Assembly (NCBI GenBank): GCA_035275545.1
Contig: DATEMP010000109.1
Span: forward strand, 1-13,655
DNA from: WS-11 sp035275545
GTDB lineage: Bacteria > Eisenbacteria > RBG-16-71-46
DNA length: 13,655 nt
Reading direction: 5' to 3'
In this document: positions 5,138-13,005 of the stretch, piece after piece
How the letters are laid out: the number at the start of each line of letters is the position of its first letter
How positions within the stretch are numbered: the first letter of the stretch is position 1
Notes under the pieces: generated by a model
Seen by the model: only the letters and a program-made list of their open reading frames with translations
The model's database searches: none
What the model was told of the DNA's origin: nothing
Program-made: the position numbers and the translations under genes

Positions 5138-5965
5138 TCAGGAGGCGCGGCGGGCGCGGGCGCGGCGGTAGGCGGCGGGGGTGGTGCCGGTCAGGTGGTG
5201 AAAGACGCGGGTGAAGTGCGCCTGGCTCGAGAACCCGGCCGCGAGCGCCAGGTCGGCGATCGACGTCCCGCTGTCGGCGAGCATGCGGCGGGCGTGCTCG
5301 ATCCGGAGCTCGCGCTGGTAGGCGCCGGGGGTTGCGCCGAAGTGGCGGCGGAACGCGCGCACCAGGTGCACCTCATGGATGCCGGCCAGCGCCGAGAGGT
5401 CCGCGAGCCGCACCTGCTCAAGCGCGTGAGCGTGCAGGTGGTCGCGCACCTCGCGCAGCCAGCGCGGCGGCTGCCGGTCGCGCGTGCGCTCCCCGCGCAT
5501 GAGCGTCGCCACCAGCTCGAGCCCCAGGCTCTCGAGCGCCAGTTCAGATGCGGAGTCGTCGGTGTGCAGCTCGCGGCGGAGGCGGCGCGCGATCCGCGCC
5601 TCGGGGGCGAGCGTGTGCCGCGACGCCGCGCACGACGGAGCGATCCGGCCGGAAAGCTCCTCGCACAGGATGATGCTCAGGCAGGTGGTGCCGCTGCTCC
5701 CCATGTGACCCGAGTGGGGCTCGCCCGCAGCGTGGAAGTGCAGCGTGCCCGCGCGGTGCTCGGTCTCGCCGCGCGGATCTCGCTCGCGCATGCTGCCGTC
5801 GACGATGTAGCTGAAGTAGGCGCGCGGGTGGTAGTGGGTCGGCATGCGCAGCGCGGGCACGTAGCGGGACTCGCGGAGCAGGAACCGCCCCGCGCGCCGG
5901 GTGCGCAGCACGTGTCCGAAGTAGGCTCCCGCGGAGCCCGGGATGTAGAGGGGGGTGGCGCTCAT
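5138..5965 (-). CDS. AraC family transcriptional regulator
   Basis: This 275-aa protein has an N-terminal cupin-type sensor and a C-terminal AraC double helix-turn-helix. The cupin shows THYHPRAYFSYIVDG (43-57) and RAGTLHFHAAGEPHS (71-85), the usual two half-motifs with several histidines. The DNA-binding part spans about 170-272. The first HTH is near LADLSALAGIHEVHLVRAFRR, followed by FGATPGAYQRELRIEHARRML. The second HTH is near SIADLALAAGFSSQAHFTRVF, ending in TGTTPAAYRRAR. These match the AraC/XylS signature closely. It presumably binds DNA as a ligand-responsive regulator; the ligand is unknown. It lies 55 nt downstream of the acyltransferase gene and 74 nt upstream of the serine hydrolase gene, all on the minus strand, so either neighbour could be its target. 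No operator is recognisable. Confidence 0.94.
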   Translation of the reverse strand: MSATPLYIPGSAGAYFGHVLRTRRAGRFLLRESRYVPALRMPTHYHPRAYFSYIVDGSMRERDPRGETEHRAGTLHFHAAGEPHSGHMGSSGTTCLSIILCEELSGRIAPSCAASRHTLAPEARIARRLRRELHTDDSASELALESLGLELVATLMRGERTRDRQPPRWLREVRDHLHAHALEQVRLADLSALAGIHEVHLVRAFRRHFGATPGAYQRELRIEHARRMLADSGTSIADLALAAGFSSQAHFTRVFHHLTGTTPAAYRRARARRAS

Positions 5966-6020
5966 GGTCGACCCATCATGCCCGATTCGACCGCGCCGGG
6001 GCGCACAGGGTTGGGCGCGA

Positions 6021-7199
6021 TCACAGGTGGCTCAGGAGCCGCGACCGGGGCCTGACCCCGGCGTACCAGCGGCACACCGGGTAGAGCGCCGCCACCACCG
6101 CCACCCAGGCGGCGTACACGACCGGGAGCCCGTAGCCCCAGTCCCGGGGCGGCCCCTTGGCGAAGATCTCGGGCGTGCGCGGCCCGAACGAGGCGATCGC
6201 GAGCCCCACGGTCAGGAGGTCGATGAGCGCCAGGTGGACCATGTAATAGAAGAGCGGCACCCGGCCGAACACCGTCATCCAGCGGAGCAGGCGCGGCACG
6301 CCCCGGTCCACGGCGGCGAGCAGGATCAGCGACGGACCGAGCGTCATGAGCAGGAACAGCAGTGAGGGCGGGTACTTCTCGCAGCGCAGGAACGAGAGCA
6401 CCGTGAACACCGCGTCCTTCTGCGGCGCCCAGGGATGCGGATCGCCGTAGAGGTTGATCGCGCGGATCACGACGAACGCCGCGGTGAGCCCGAGGCCGAG
6501 GCCCATGATCAGCCGCCGCCGCTCGTGGGCGTGCCGCTGGAGCCAGGCGCCGAAGGCGTAGCCCGCCGCCATCACCCCGATCCACGGCACCAGCGGATAC
6601 ATGATCATGAACGGCGCCTTGCCGAACAGCATGGTCGGCCCGGAGATGTGCAGCACCGACCAGAGCCAGCCGAGCTGCATGCCGTCGGCGAGGTTGTGAA
6701 GCACGATCATGCCCCAGCCGAACGCCGCGATCGCCGGGAGCGGCAGCCACACCAGCGCCGCCAGCACCACCATGCTCCAGCCGAGCGCCCAGATCACCTG
6801 GGCGAACAGCTGGGCGGGATTCCAGCTCATCGTCCACTCGACGTGGATGATCGTGATCTCGAGCAGCACCAGCCACAGCCCGCGCGTCAGCAGGAAGCGG
6901 GAGAGATCGCCGCGGGTGCGGCGCGTGCCGGTGAGGAACGCGCTGGTGCCGGCGAGGAACACGAACACCGGTGCGCAGAAGTGTGTCACCCACCGGGTCA
7001 TGAACGTGGCAGGGGTGGTGGTGGCGAGATCGGTCGGGTCGATGAAGAACGCGTTGAGGTGGAGATGGTCGCGGACGTGGTCGAGCGCCATGAGCACCAT
7101 GACCAGCCCGCGCAGGAAGTCGACCGACTCGTGCCGCGTGCGCGCGGGAATGGCCGCGAGCGCCGGCGGCCCGGCGGCGGAAGCGGCCGTGACCGACAA
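6021..7199 (-). CDS. Polytopic membrane acyltransferase-like protein (DUF1624/HGSNAT type)
   Basis: This 392-aa integral membrane protein has about ten hydrophobic helices. It opens with RHESVDFLRGLVMVLMALDHVRDHLH (22-47), the hallmark of the DUF1624/heparan-alpha-glucosaminide N-acetyltransferase group; Asp40-His41 lie in that first helix region. HFCAPVFVFLAGTSAF follows in helix 2. The C-terminus (RWYAGVRPRSRLLSHL) is also characteristic. Family members are thought to move acyl groups across or at the membrane onto sugars or other acceptors; the acceptor here is unknown. The start is unusual: the only initiator codon before the conserved domain is TTG at 7199, one nt after the moaA stop (TGA-A-TTG). 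Translation is therefore probably coupled to moaA. Confidence 0.88.
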   Translation of the reverse strand: MSVTAASAAGPPALAAIPARTRHESVDFLRGLVMVLMALDHVRDHLHLNAFFIDPTDLATTTPATFMTRWVTHFCAPVFVFLAGTSAFLTGTRRTRGDLSRFLLTRGLWLVLLEITIIHVEWTMSWNPAQLFAQVIWALGWSMVVLAALVWLPLPAIAAFGWGMIVLHNLADGMQLGWLWSVLHISGPTMLFGKAPFMIMYPLVPWIGVMAAGYAFGAWLQRHAHERRRLIMGLGLGLTAAFVVIRAINLYGDPHPWAPQKDAVFTVLSFLRCEKYPPSLLFLLMTLGPSLILLAAVDRGVPRLLRWMTVFGRVPLFYYMVHLALIDLLTVGLAIASFGPRTPEIFAKGPPRDWGYGLPVVYAAWVAVVAALYPVCRWYAGVRPRSRLLSHL

Positions 7200-7200
7200 T

Positions 7201-8208
7201 TCAGCCGCCGATCGCGCTCATGCCGCGCTCGGGCTGCTTGTAGTAGGGGCTGTTGATGAGGTGGCCGGGCTCCTTGCGCCACACCGCGGCGCGGAGCATC
7301 TCGGCGATCCGCTCGTCGCTCTCGCCGCCGCGCATCGCGCCGCGGAAGTCGTACTCGTTGAGCGAGAAAAGGCAGGTGCGGATCTGCCCGTCCGCGGTGA
7401 GCCGGATCCGGTCGCAGTGCCCGCAGAAAGGCCGCGTCACCGAGGCGATCACGCCCACCGTGCCACGGCCGTCGAGATAGCGATAGACCGTCGCGGGGGC
7501 GCTCGGATCCGTGACCTGCGCCGGCTCGAGCGGAAACTCGCGCCCGAGCTCTTCGAGGATCTGCTCGGCGGGCACCAGCTTCCAGCGCTCCCAGGTGTGG
7601 CCGAAGTCGAGCGGCATCCACTCGATGAAGCGCAGCTCGTAGCCTTCTTCGCGCGCCCAGCGGGCGAGCGGCACCACCTCGTCCTGGTTGAAGTCCTTCA
7701 TGAGGACGGCGTTCACCTTGATGGGCGCGAATCCGGCGCGGCGTGCCGCCTCGAGTCCGGCGATCGTCTCGTGGAACCGGTCGCGGCGCGCGATCTGGTG
7801 GAACCGCTTGGGATCGAGCGTGTCGAGGCTCACGTTCACGCGCTTCAACCCCGCCGCGCGCAGCTCCTCGGCCATCGCCACCAGCTTCAGGCCGTTGGTG
7901 GTGAGCGAGAGGTCGAGGCCGGGGGCGAGGTCGTTCAGCATGCGCACCAGCACCGGCAGGTCGGCGCGCACGGTCGGCTCGCCGCCGGTGAGCCGGATGC
8001 CGGTCACGCCGTGCGCCAGGCAGATGCGGGCGAAGCGGGTGATCTCCTCGTAGGTGAGAAGGTCCTCGCGCGCGAGCCACGGCATTCCCTCGGCGGGCAT
8101 GCAGTAGACGCACCGCAGATTGCAGCGGTCGGTGACCGAGATGCGCAGGTCGCGCACCGTACGGCCCTGGGTGTCGACCAGCGGAAGCATGTTGGACGCA
8201 GGGTTCAT
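7201..8208 (-). CDS. moaA: GTP 3',8-cyclase MoaA (molybdenum cofactor biosynthesis)
   Basis: This radical SAM enzyme converts GTP to 3',8-cyclo-7,8-dihydro-GTP, the first step of molybdopterin synthesis. ATG 8208 is preferred over further-upstream codons because it gives 335 aa, the family length, and starts just before the conserved RTVRDLRISVTDRCNLRC. The N-terminal 4Fe-4S cluster is bound by Cys29, Cys33 and Cys36 (CNLRCVYC), with SAM-binding GGEP at 75-78. The C-terminal cluster, which binds GTP, uses Cys262, Cys265 and Cys279 (FCGHCDRIRLTADGQIRTC). The protein ends in the essential Gly-Gly tail (MSAIGG). No other moa or moe gene is visible, so the rest of the pathway must lie elsewhere. 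It is divergent from the 8274 gene across 65 bases and is followed directly by the membrane acyltransferase. Confidence 0.97.
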   Translation of the reverse strand: MNPASNMLPLVDTQGRTVRDLRISVTDRCNLRCVYCMPAEGMPWLAREDLLTYEEITRFARICLAHGVTGIRLTGGEPTVRADLPVLVRMLNDLAPGLDLSLTTNGLKLVAMAEELRAAGLKRVNVSLDTLDPKRFHQIARRDRFHETIAGLEAARRAGFAPIKVNAVLMKDFNQDEVVPLARWAREEGYELRFIEWMPLDFGHTWERWKLVPAEQILEELGREFPLEPAQVTDPSAPATVYRYLDGRGTVGVIASVTRPFCGHCDRIRLTADGQIRTCLFSLNEYDFRGAMRGGESDERIAEMLRAAVWRKEPGHLINSPYYKQPERGMSAIGG

Positions 8209-8247
8209 GACGGGCCCCAAGGATACGCGCCGACCGTTCACCGCACA

Positions 8248-8259
8248 ATTGCGGGCAAT
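8248..8259. promoter_or_regulatory. Small dyad in the moaA/GT-C divergent intergenic region
   Basis: ATTGC-GG-GCAAT is a perfect inverted repeat with a 2-nt spacer. It lies in the 65-base gap between the divergent starts at 8208 and 8274, in an AT-richer patch. It could be an operator or part of overlapping promoters, but it is short and no recognised consensus matches. The rest of the gap shows nothing assignable beyond TTAGGGTG upstream of the GTG at 8274. Confidence 0.25.
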
Positions 8260-8273
8260 GTTAGGGTGCGCCC

Positions 8274-10103
8274 GTGAGCGCCGTGGGTTCGCCAAATCTC
8301 CCGCCGCCGCCAACGTTGCGTGACCCATGGGCATGGGCCGTCGTCCTGGCCCTGGTGCCGCTCCTGGTCCGCAGCCTCGGGGCCCCGCTCGGGGTCCCGG
8401 TGGCCGACGACTGGGACTTCGTCCATCGGGCGCTCCTCACCTCGAACCGCTCGCTCCTGGACGGCGGCGGGTCGACCGCGTTCTGGCGCCCGATCCCGCA
8501 CCAGCTCTACTACCTCGCCTGCTCGTCGCTGATGCTGTCGCACCCGCTCGCGATCGCGGCCCTCCACACCGTGGTGCTCGGCCTCATGGGCTGGCTCGGC
8601 TACCGCGCCGCCCGTACGCGACTGCCGGCGCCGTGGGCGGCGACGGTGGCGAGCTTCCCCCTGATCGCCGAGTCCACGCGCGCGATCGTGGCGTGGCCGT
8701 GCCACATGGTGGAGCTGTCGTTCCTGTTCTTCTCGGTGCTGGCGCTGCACGAGGCGGTTCACCGGCGCATGCCCTTGGCACTCGCCGCGCTGCTGGCGGC
8801 GCTGCTCAGCAAGGAAGTGGCGGTGGTGACCGCGCTGTTCCTCCCGTGGGTGCCGCGCGTGGAGACGCGGCGCGAGCGTCTCCGCTGGGTCGCGTGCGTG
8901 GCGGCGGCCACGCTCGCCTGGGTGCTCGCCTATCTCGCGGTGCGGGAAGCCCACCACCTGCACCTGCCGCACGATCTCGAGTCGGCGCCGGACACGGTCG
9001 GGACGCCGTGGCTCGCGCGCTACGCCTGGGCGCTGGTCAACAGCGCGCGCGCCGCGCTCAGCCTCACGGTCGCGCCGGTGCGGTGGGAGCCGTGGCTCTG
9101 GGGCTCGATCGCCGCGATCGCCGCTGCGGCGGTGTGGACCTTCGTGCGCGATTCCGCCGCGCGCGAGCGGCTCCGCACATACGCCGCGCCGATCGCGTTC
9201 GGCGCGCTCTGGTTCGCCGCCGCCGCCGCCCCGCTCACGGTGATCTATCCGTTCTGGATGCCCCACCGGAGCCTGTTCGGTGGCATGGGCCTGGCGCTGG
9301 CGCTCGCCTGCTCGCTGGGCGCCGCGCGGCCGGCGCTGCTCGCGACCCTGGTGGCGCTTCGGCTCGGCACCCTCGCCCTGGCGCCGGGTGCGCCCGCGAC
9401 CATCTCGGAGCTGCCGCCCGAGCGGGGCGCGTTCCTCGACTTCGAGCGCCTGGCGCGGATCCAGCGCGTCATGGTCGAGACCCGCCGCGCGCTCGAGGAG
9501 CGCCACCCGAGCCTGCCGCATGGCGCCCGGGTGGGGCTCATGCACCCCGCGATCCTCACGGATTACGCGTTCGGCCGGAGCCTCGCGCTCCAGTGCTGGT
9601 ACCGGGACACGACGCTCCGCTGGCTGCGGTTCGAGGAGTTCCGTCGCTCCACGGTTCCCCTCGACGCGCTGGTGCTCTATCAGCCGGGGCGCACGCCGCG
9701 GATGATGCTGGTCGAGCCCGCGGCGATGGAGCGCTACCTGAGCTCGGACCGGGCGCTGCGGGCCGGGGACCTCGCGCGCGCGCTCGCGGACCTCCACGCC
9801 GCCGATTCGCTCCAGCGCGACACCGCGGCGCGCGTGTTCCTGAGCCGGGTGGCGGGGCGGCGCGCGATCTGCTGGCTGGCCATGGACCGCAGCGCCGATG
9901 CCGAGCGCGAGGGCCTGCGGTCGCTGGCGCTGTGGCGGGAGTGCAGCGACGGGCGCTACGCGGTCGCGAGCGTCATGTCGTTCTCGAAGCGTTTGCCGGA
10001 GGCACGCGCGCATCTGGACACGCTGCTCAGGCAATACCCCGGGGACCGCTCGGCGCAGGTGCTCCGGGACAGCCTCGAGCGATGGTCCCGCGCCGGCTCC
10101 TGA
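8274..10103 (+). CDS. Polytopic membrane protein, GT-C glycosyltransferase-like, with TPR-like C-terminal region
   Basis: This 609-aa protein starts at GTG 8274. Residues about 20-370 hold roughly nine hydrophobic helices. After the first helix comes VADDWDFVHRALL, whose acidic pair Asp45-Asp46 sits where GT-C glycosyltransferases (PMT/ArnT-like) keep their catalytic 'DD/DE' loop motif. FWRPIPHQLYY, LLSKEVAV and PHRSLFGGMGLALA are further features common in bacterial GT-C-like proteins. GT-C enzymes use lipid-linked sugars at the membrane; donor and acceptor are unknown here. From about 375 the protein is soluble. Residues about 500-605 look like TPR-type helical hairpins (ARALADLHAADSL, then RLPEARAHLDTLLRQYPGD). 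The gene is monocistronic: both flanking genes are on the opposite strand. Catalytic activity is inferred, not certain. Confidence 0.82.
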   Translation: MSAVGSPNLPPPPTLRDPWAWAVVLALVPLLVRSLGAPLGVPVADDWDFVHRALLTSNRSLLDGGGSTAFWRPIPHQLYYLACSSLMLSHPLAIAALHTVVLGLMGWLGYRAARTRLPAPWAATVASFPLIAESTRAIVAWPCHMVELSFLFFSVLALHEAVHRRMPLALAALLAALLSKEVAVVTALFLPWVPRVETRRERLRWVACVAAATLAWVLAYLAVREAHHLHLPHDLESAPDTVGTPWLARYAWALVNSARAALSLTVAPVRWEPWLWGSIAAIAAAAVWTFVRDSAARERLRTYAAPIAFGALWFAAAAAPLTVIYPFWMPHRSLFGGMGLALALACSLGAARPALLATLVALRLGTLALAPGAPATISELPPERGAFLDFERLARIQRVMVETRRALEERHPSLPHGARVGLMHPAILTDYAFGRSLALQCWYRDTTLRWLRFEEFRRSTVPLDALVLYQPGRTPRMMLVEPAAMERYLSSDRALRAGDLARALADLHAADSLQRDTAARVFLSRVAGRRAICWLAMDRSADAEREGLRSLALWRECSDGRYAVASVMSFSKRLPEARAHLDTLLRQYPGDRSAQVLRDSLERWSRAGS

Positions 10104-10115
10104 ACGTCGGAGCGG

Positions 10116-10694
10116 TCAGTTCGACTCGTCCGCCGCTTCCCTGGCCTTCTTCCGACGCACGTCCGCGAGGCGCTGGACCTTGCGGTCGGTCCAGGTGACG
10201 AGCATGCGGTCGGCGACCGGGTCGGTCGAGCCGACCCAGCGTCCTCCGAGCTGGACCGCGGTGTGCGGGTCAGCCCAGGCCACTTGCGCGGAGGTGACGG
10301 GCCGGGCGTTCCCGTATCCGTCGGGCGAAGGGCGATCGACCGCCTCGCTCTGCGGCTCGCCGAGCTCCCAGCTCAGATCGGCGCGGACCGCGGCAAAGTC
10401 CTCCTGGGAGGCGGTCAGCCGGTAGCCGATCGACACCTTCCAGAGCACGCTGATGCCGCGACCGGGAATGTAGAAGGAGTACTGCTCGTACTCGACCCGC
10501 GGATCCTTGCTGGCGCACACCAGAAACGTGCCGCCGTTGGAGATCATCTCGACGCCGCGCGCGGTGATCAGGCTCTCGACCGCGGCACGTGACATGCCGA
10601 GCCGGAAGCGTTCGTCGCCGCGGGGGAGGGCCTTCGCGGCGGGATCGGCACCGGCGACGCCGGCGGCGAGCAGGAAAAGGAGGGCGAGGCGCAT
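10116..10694 (-). CDS. Small exported protein of unknown function, 192 aa
   Basis: I do not recognise a family. The ATG at 10694 gives a clear signal peptide (MRLALLFLLAAGVAGA, then DPAAKA), which fixes the start against the longer open frame upstream; AGGGG lies immediately before the ATG. The mature part begins RGDERFRLGMSRAAVESLI, a pattern seen in small periplasmic proteins where 'F.hGMs...v..hl' opens a compact alpha/beta repeat. It continues with TFLVCASKDPRVEYEQYSFYI and a C-terminal basic tail (DRKVQRLADVRRKKAREAADESN). There is a single Cys and no lipobox. The gene lies 83 nt downstream of the ABC permease gene on the same strand, beyond the second palindrome, so it may or may not be co-transcribed. 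Its end faces the convergent 8274-10103 gene with a 12-base gap. Confidence 0.78.
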   Translation of the reverse strand: MRLALLFLLAAGVAGADPAAKALPRGDERFRLGMSRAAVESLITARGVEMISNGGTFLVCASKDPRVEYEQYSFYIPGRGISVLWKVSIGYRLTASQEDFAAVRADLSWELGEPQSEAVDRPSPDGYGNARPVTSAQVAWADPHTAVQLGGRWVGSTDPVADRMLVTWTDRKVQRLADVRRKKAREAADESN

Positions 10695-10705
10695 GCCCCT
10701 GTTTT

Positions 10706-10720
10706 CGGCGGAAAACGCCG
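10706..10720. repeat. Short hairpin CGGCG-GAAAA-CGCCG upstream of the exported-protein gene
   Basis: A 5-bp perfect GC stem with a five-base loop lies between the second palindrome and the ATG at 10694. On the minus strand it would sit in the 5' leader, about 11 nt before the start codon, or near the 3' end of the ABC operon transcript. It is followed by AAAACAGGGG rather than a T-run, so a terminator call is not justified. Confidence 0.35.
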
Positions 10721-10740
10721 GGGCCTTGAGCCGTGCCGCT

Positions 10741-10762
10741 GAACATGCCGCGCGGCATGTTC
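10741..10762. repeat. Perfect 22-bp palindrome just after the ABC permease stop codon (copy 2)
   Basis: The arms GAACATGCC and GGCATGTTC flank the self-complementary centre GCGC. The eight inner bases of each arm are identical to the palindrome at 2736-2757. The outermost pair is G-C here and C-G there, and the centre is GCGC instead of CCGG, so both changes keep the palindrome intact. It lies 15 nt downstream of the minus-strand permease stop (10780-10778), a placement like copy 1 after murB. Confidence 0.85.
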
Positions 10763-10777
10763 GAATTGAAACAGCCG

Positions 10778-11899
10778 CTAGGCCCGTCGGGCTTTCTGCC
10801 ACGCGTGGAGCACCAGCGCCACGGTGATCACCGCGTAGGCCACGAACACGCGGAAGTACTCGCCGATCTGGGCGTCGCCCGCGAGCGCCTTGCCGGCCAG
10901 CGGCGAGACCACGAACAGGGTATGGAAGAGCAGGCAGCCGAGCAGCGCCTGGCCGACCGTGGCGCGCGATACCGTGGCGCCGGAGACCAGGAGGGCGGCG
11001 ATCGCGAACATGCCGGTCTGCTCGTGCGAGCTGTAGGTGTTCATGGTGCCCAGGTTCTGGAGGAAGAAGAGCTGCCCCCAGGCCGCGAACACCGTGGACA
11101 TGATGGTGGCGATGATGCGGTTGCGGTCCACCTTGATCCCCGCGGTCCCCGCCACGTGCGGGTCCTGGCCCATCGCGCGCAGCTCCTGGCCGAGCTTGGT
11201 GCGCAGGAAGAACAGGTTGAACGCGCAGAACAGCCCGATGATCAGAAACGACGCGACCGGCACGCGCACCGGCGAGCCGCCCAGGTGGAGGCGGATGTGG
11301 ATCCAGTCGTCCATCGCGTACTGGATGCCGGTGAGGTCCACGGTGTTGCGCAGGCCGAATCCCTGCGGCAGCACCATGCGCGGGTTCGCGAACGGGATGA
11401 TCGAGCCGATCGCGAACAGGAACAGCAGCTGGTAGAGCCCGTTGGCGAAGAAGCCGGCGATCAGCCCGGTCACCATCTCGCGCCCGCGCGCGCGGTTGAA
11501 GAGCCAGCCGGTCACGGTGCCGAACACGATCGCGACCGGCGTCGCCACCAGGCACGCGAGGCCGAAGCCGGCGACCCCGCCGATGCCCCAGTAGGTGACC
11601 AGGATCGCGGCGACCTGTCCCGCCATTGCCCCGAGCACGATGCCGAAGTTGAGGCCCAGGCCGGCGAGGATCGGGACCAGCAGCGAGAGCACCAGGATCG
11701 CGTTGCGGCTGAAGCGCACCAGCATCTCGCGCACCAGGAAGTCGGGCGTGATCCGCGCGGCGATGATGCCGAACAGGCAGAGCAGGGCGAACAGCACCGG
11801 CACCGCGGCGTGCGCGAGCGCCGAGCGCAGCGCCCGGCCCTGGGAGACCGGCGCGGCGGCGGCGGGCGGCGGCGAGGCGGCAGGAGCGGCGGTGGACAT
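10778..11899 (-). CDS. ABC transporter permease (BPD_transp_2 type), second permease of the operon
   Basis: This 373-aa inner-membrane permease belongs to an importer of the sugar/nucleoside (RbsC/YufP-like) class. ATG 11899 follows the preceding permease's TAG by 2 nt, with GGGGA upstream, so the longer open frame beyond it is not used. A Pro/Ala-rich cytoplasmic N-terminus (1-20) precedes about nine helices. LGLNFGIVLGAMAGQ (81-95) is the conserved helix that corresponds to the D/N-L-S-V-G motif of RbsC-like permeases. LGQELRAMGQDPHVAGTAGI (236-255) is the cytoplasmic coupling loop that contacts the ATPase. SRATVGQALLG near the C-terminus is also shared with its partner permease. The two permeases form the heterodimeric pore. 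The substrate cannot be deduced; no binding protein gene is in the window. Confidence 0.94.
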   Translation of the reverse strand: MSTAAPAASPPPAAAAPVSQGRALRSALAHAAVPVLFALLCLFGIIAARITPDFLVREMLVRFSRNAILVLSLLVPILAGLGLNFGIVLGAMAGQVAAILVTYWGIGGVAGFGLACLVATPVAIVFGTVTGWLFNRARGREMVTGLIAGFFANGLYQLLFLFAIGSIIPFANPRMVLPQGFGLRNTVDLTGIQYAMDDWIHIRLHLGGSPVRVPVASFLIIGLFCAFNLFFLRTKLGQELRAMGQDPHVAGTAGIKVDRNRIIATIMSTVFAAWGQLFFLQNLGTMNTYSSHEQTGMFAIAALLVSGATVSRATVGQALLGCLLFHTLFVVSPLAGKALAGDAQIGEYFRVFVAYAVITVALVLHAWQKARRA

Positions 11900-11901
11900 G
11901 G

Positions 11902-13005
11902 CTAGCGGTCCCCGCGACGGGTGAGCGCGTAGAGGATCATGCCGTTCTGGATGATGAGGCGCGCGGTCTCGGAGATGTCGCCCTGCACCACCTGGCTGGT
12001 GACGGGGAGGGCTACCGTAAGGATCGATTGAAAGAGCAGCGTGCCGATCACCACGTGCGTGAGCGTGGCGCGCGACACCGAGGCGCCGCCGATCAGCAGG
12101 CACGCCACCGCCGGGAACGCCATGAGCAGCGGCGCGGTGTAGAGCTGGAGGAACCCGTAGGACTGGGCGAAGATCACGATCCCGATCGCCGCCAGCACGG
12201 TCGAGAACACCGTCGCCTGGATGCGGGTGCGCTCGTCCGAGATGCCCGCCGCGCGCGCGAAGCGCGGGTTCGACCGCGCCGCGGAGATGGTGATGCCCGC
12301 GCGGGTGCGGAAGAACAGGCCCACGATCGCGCACGCCAGGGCGAACACCAGCAGCGTGCCGGTCGGGATGGTGATGCCCAGCACCTTGAACGACCAGAGC
12401 CGGTCGAGCAGCTTGTCGTAGACGCCGCTCAGGGTGAGCGTGGTGCGCAGGCCGCGGCCGCCGATCGCCCACACCAGCGAGGGGTTGGTGAAGGGTGCCG
12501 CGATCCAGAAGATGCTCATGCCCGACACCACCGCGAAGCCCAGGTAGGTGCCGACCATCATCTCCTGACCGCGCGTGCGGTTGAGCAGCCAGCCGTAGGC
12601 GAGGCCGACCGGGATCGCGAGCAGCGCCGCGAGCGCCATGGAGAGCAGGAGCCCCGGCCAGCCGCCCACCGCGGCGTTGACGGTGATGACGCATCCCACC
12701 AGCCCGCAGATGATGCCGAGCGGCAGGCCGAAGTTGAGCCCCACGCCGCCCTGGATCGCGGGCAGCAGCGCCAGCACCAGGATTCCGTTGCGTGCCGCAC
12801 GCAGCAGCGAGTCGGTGAGCAGCGAGGCGATGTCCATCCTGGTCGCGACCGCGATCCCGAACAGCACCACCAGGAACAGCGCGATCAGCAGGCGCGGGAT
12901 GCCGATCTCGCGCACCTGCTCGCCCAGCGCCTGGAGCGGCGGTACGCGGTCCCGGGCTTCCTCGGCCGCGCGGTCGGCCGCCGCGGGCGTGACGGTCTCA
13001 GCCAT
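11902..13005 (-). CDS. ABC transporter permease (BPD_transp_2 type), first permease of the operon
   Basis: This 367-aa permease is a paralogue of the gene that follows it, showing the same plan. It has a cytoplasmic N-terminus, about nine helices, and GVGLNFGLPLGIICGLVG (87-104) in the pore region. A coupling loop RTRAGITISAARSNPRFARAAG follows, then GGASVSRATLTHVVIG near the end. The sequences differ elsewhere, so they form a heterodimer pair rather than a recent duplication. Its ATG (13005-13003) overlaps the end of the ATPase gene by 8 nt (ATGGCTGA), evidence of translational coupling. The importer class includes ribose, purine nucleoside (NupPQ) and related systems. Confidence 0.94.
   Translation of the reverse strand: MAETVTPAAADRAAEEARDRVPPLQALGEQVREIGIPRLLIALFLVVLFGIAVATRMDIASLLTDSLLRAARNGILVLALLPAIQGGVGLNFGLPLGIICGLVGCVITVNAAVGGWPGLLLSMALAALLAIPVGLAYGWLLNRTRGQEMMVGTYLGFAVVSGMSIFWIAAPFTNPSLVWAIGGRGLRTTLTLSGVYDKLLDRLWSFKVLGITIPTGTLLVFALACAIVGLFFRTRAGITISAARSNPRFARAAGISDERTRIQATVFSTVLAAIGIVIFAQSYGFLQLYTAPLLMAFPAVACLLIGGASVSRATLTHVVIGTLLFQSILTVALPVTSQVVQGDISETARLIIQNGMILYALTRRGDR

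Noticed and set aside
8238..10034. A long minus-strand open frame opposite the GT-C-like gene (nearly 600 codons)
   Set aside because: Its translation is low-complexity (Arg/Ala/Glu/Gln/His-rich) with no family motif. It is an antisense frame kept open by high GC third positions, while the plus strand has clear membrane helices and motifs.
10733..11905. Long plus-strand open frames opposite the ABC permeases (10733-11905 and 12028-13149)
   Set aside because: Both encode charged low-complexity peptides, lie antisense to well-recognised permeases and have no family features.
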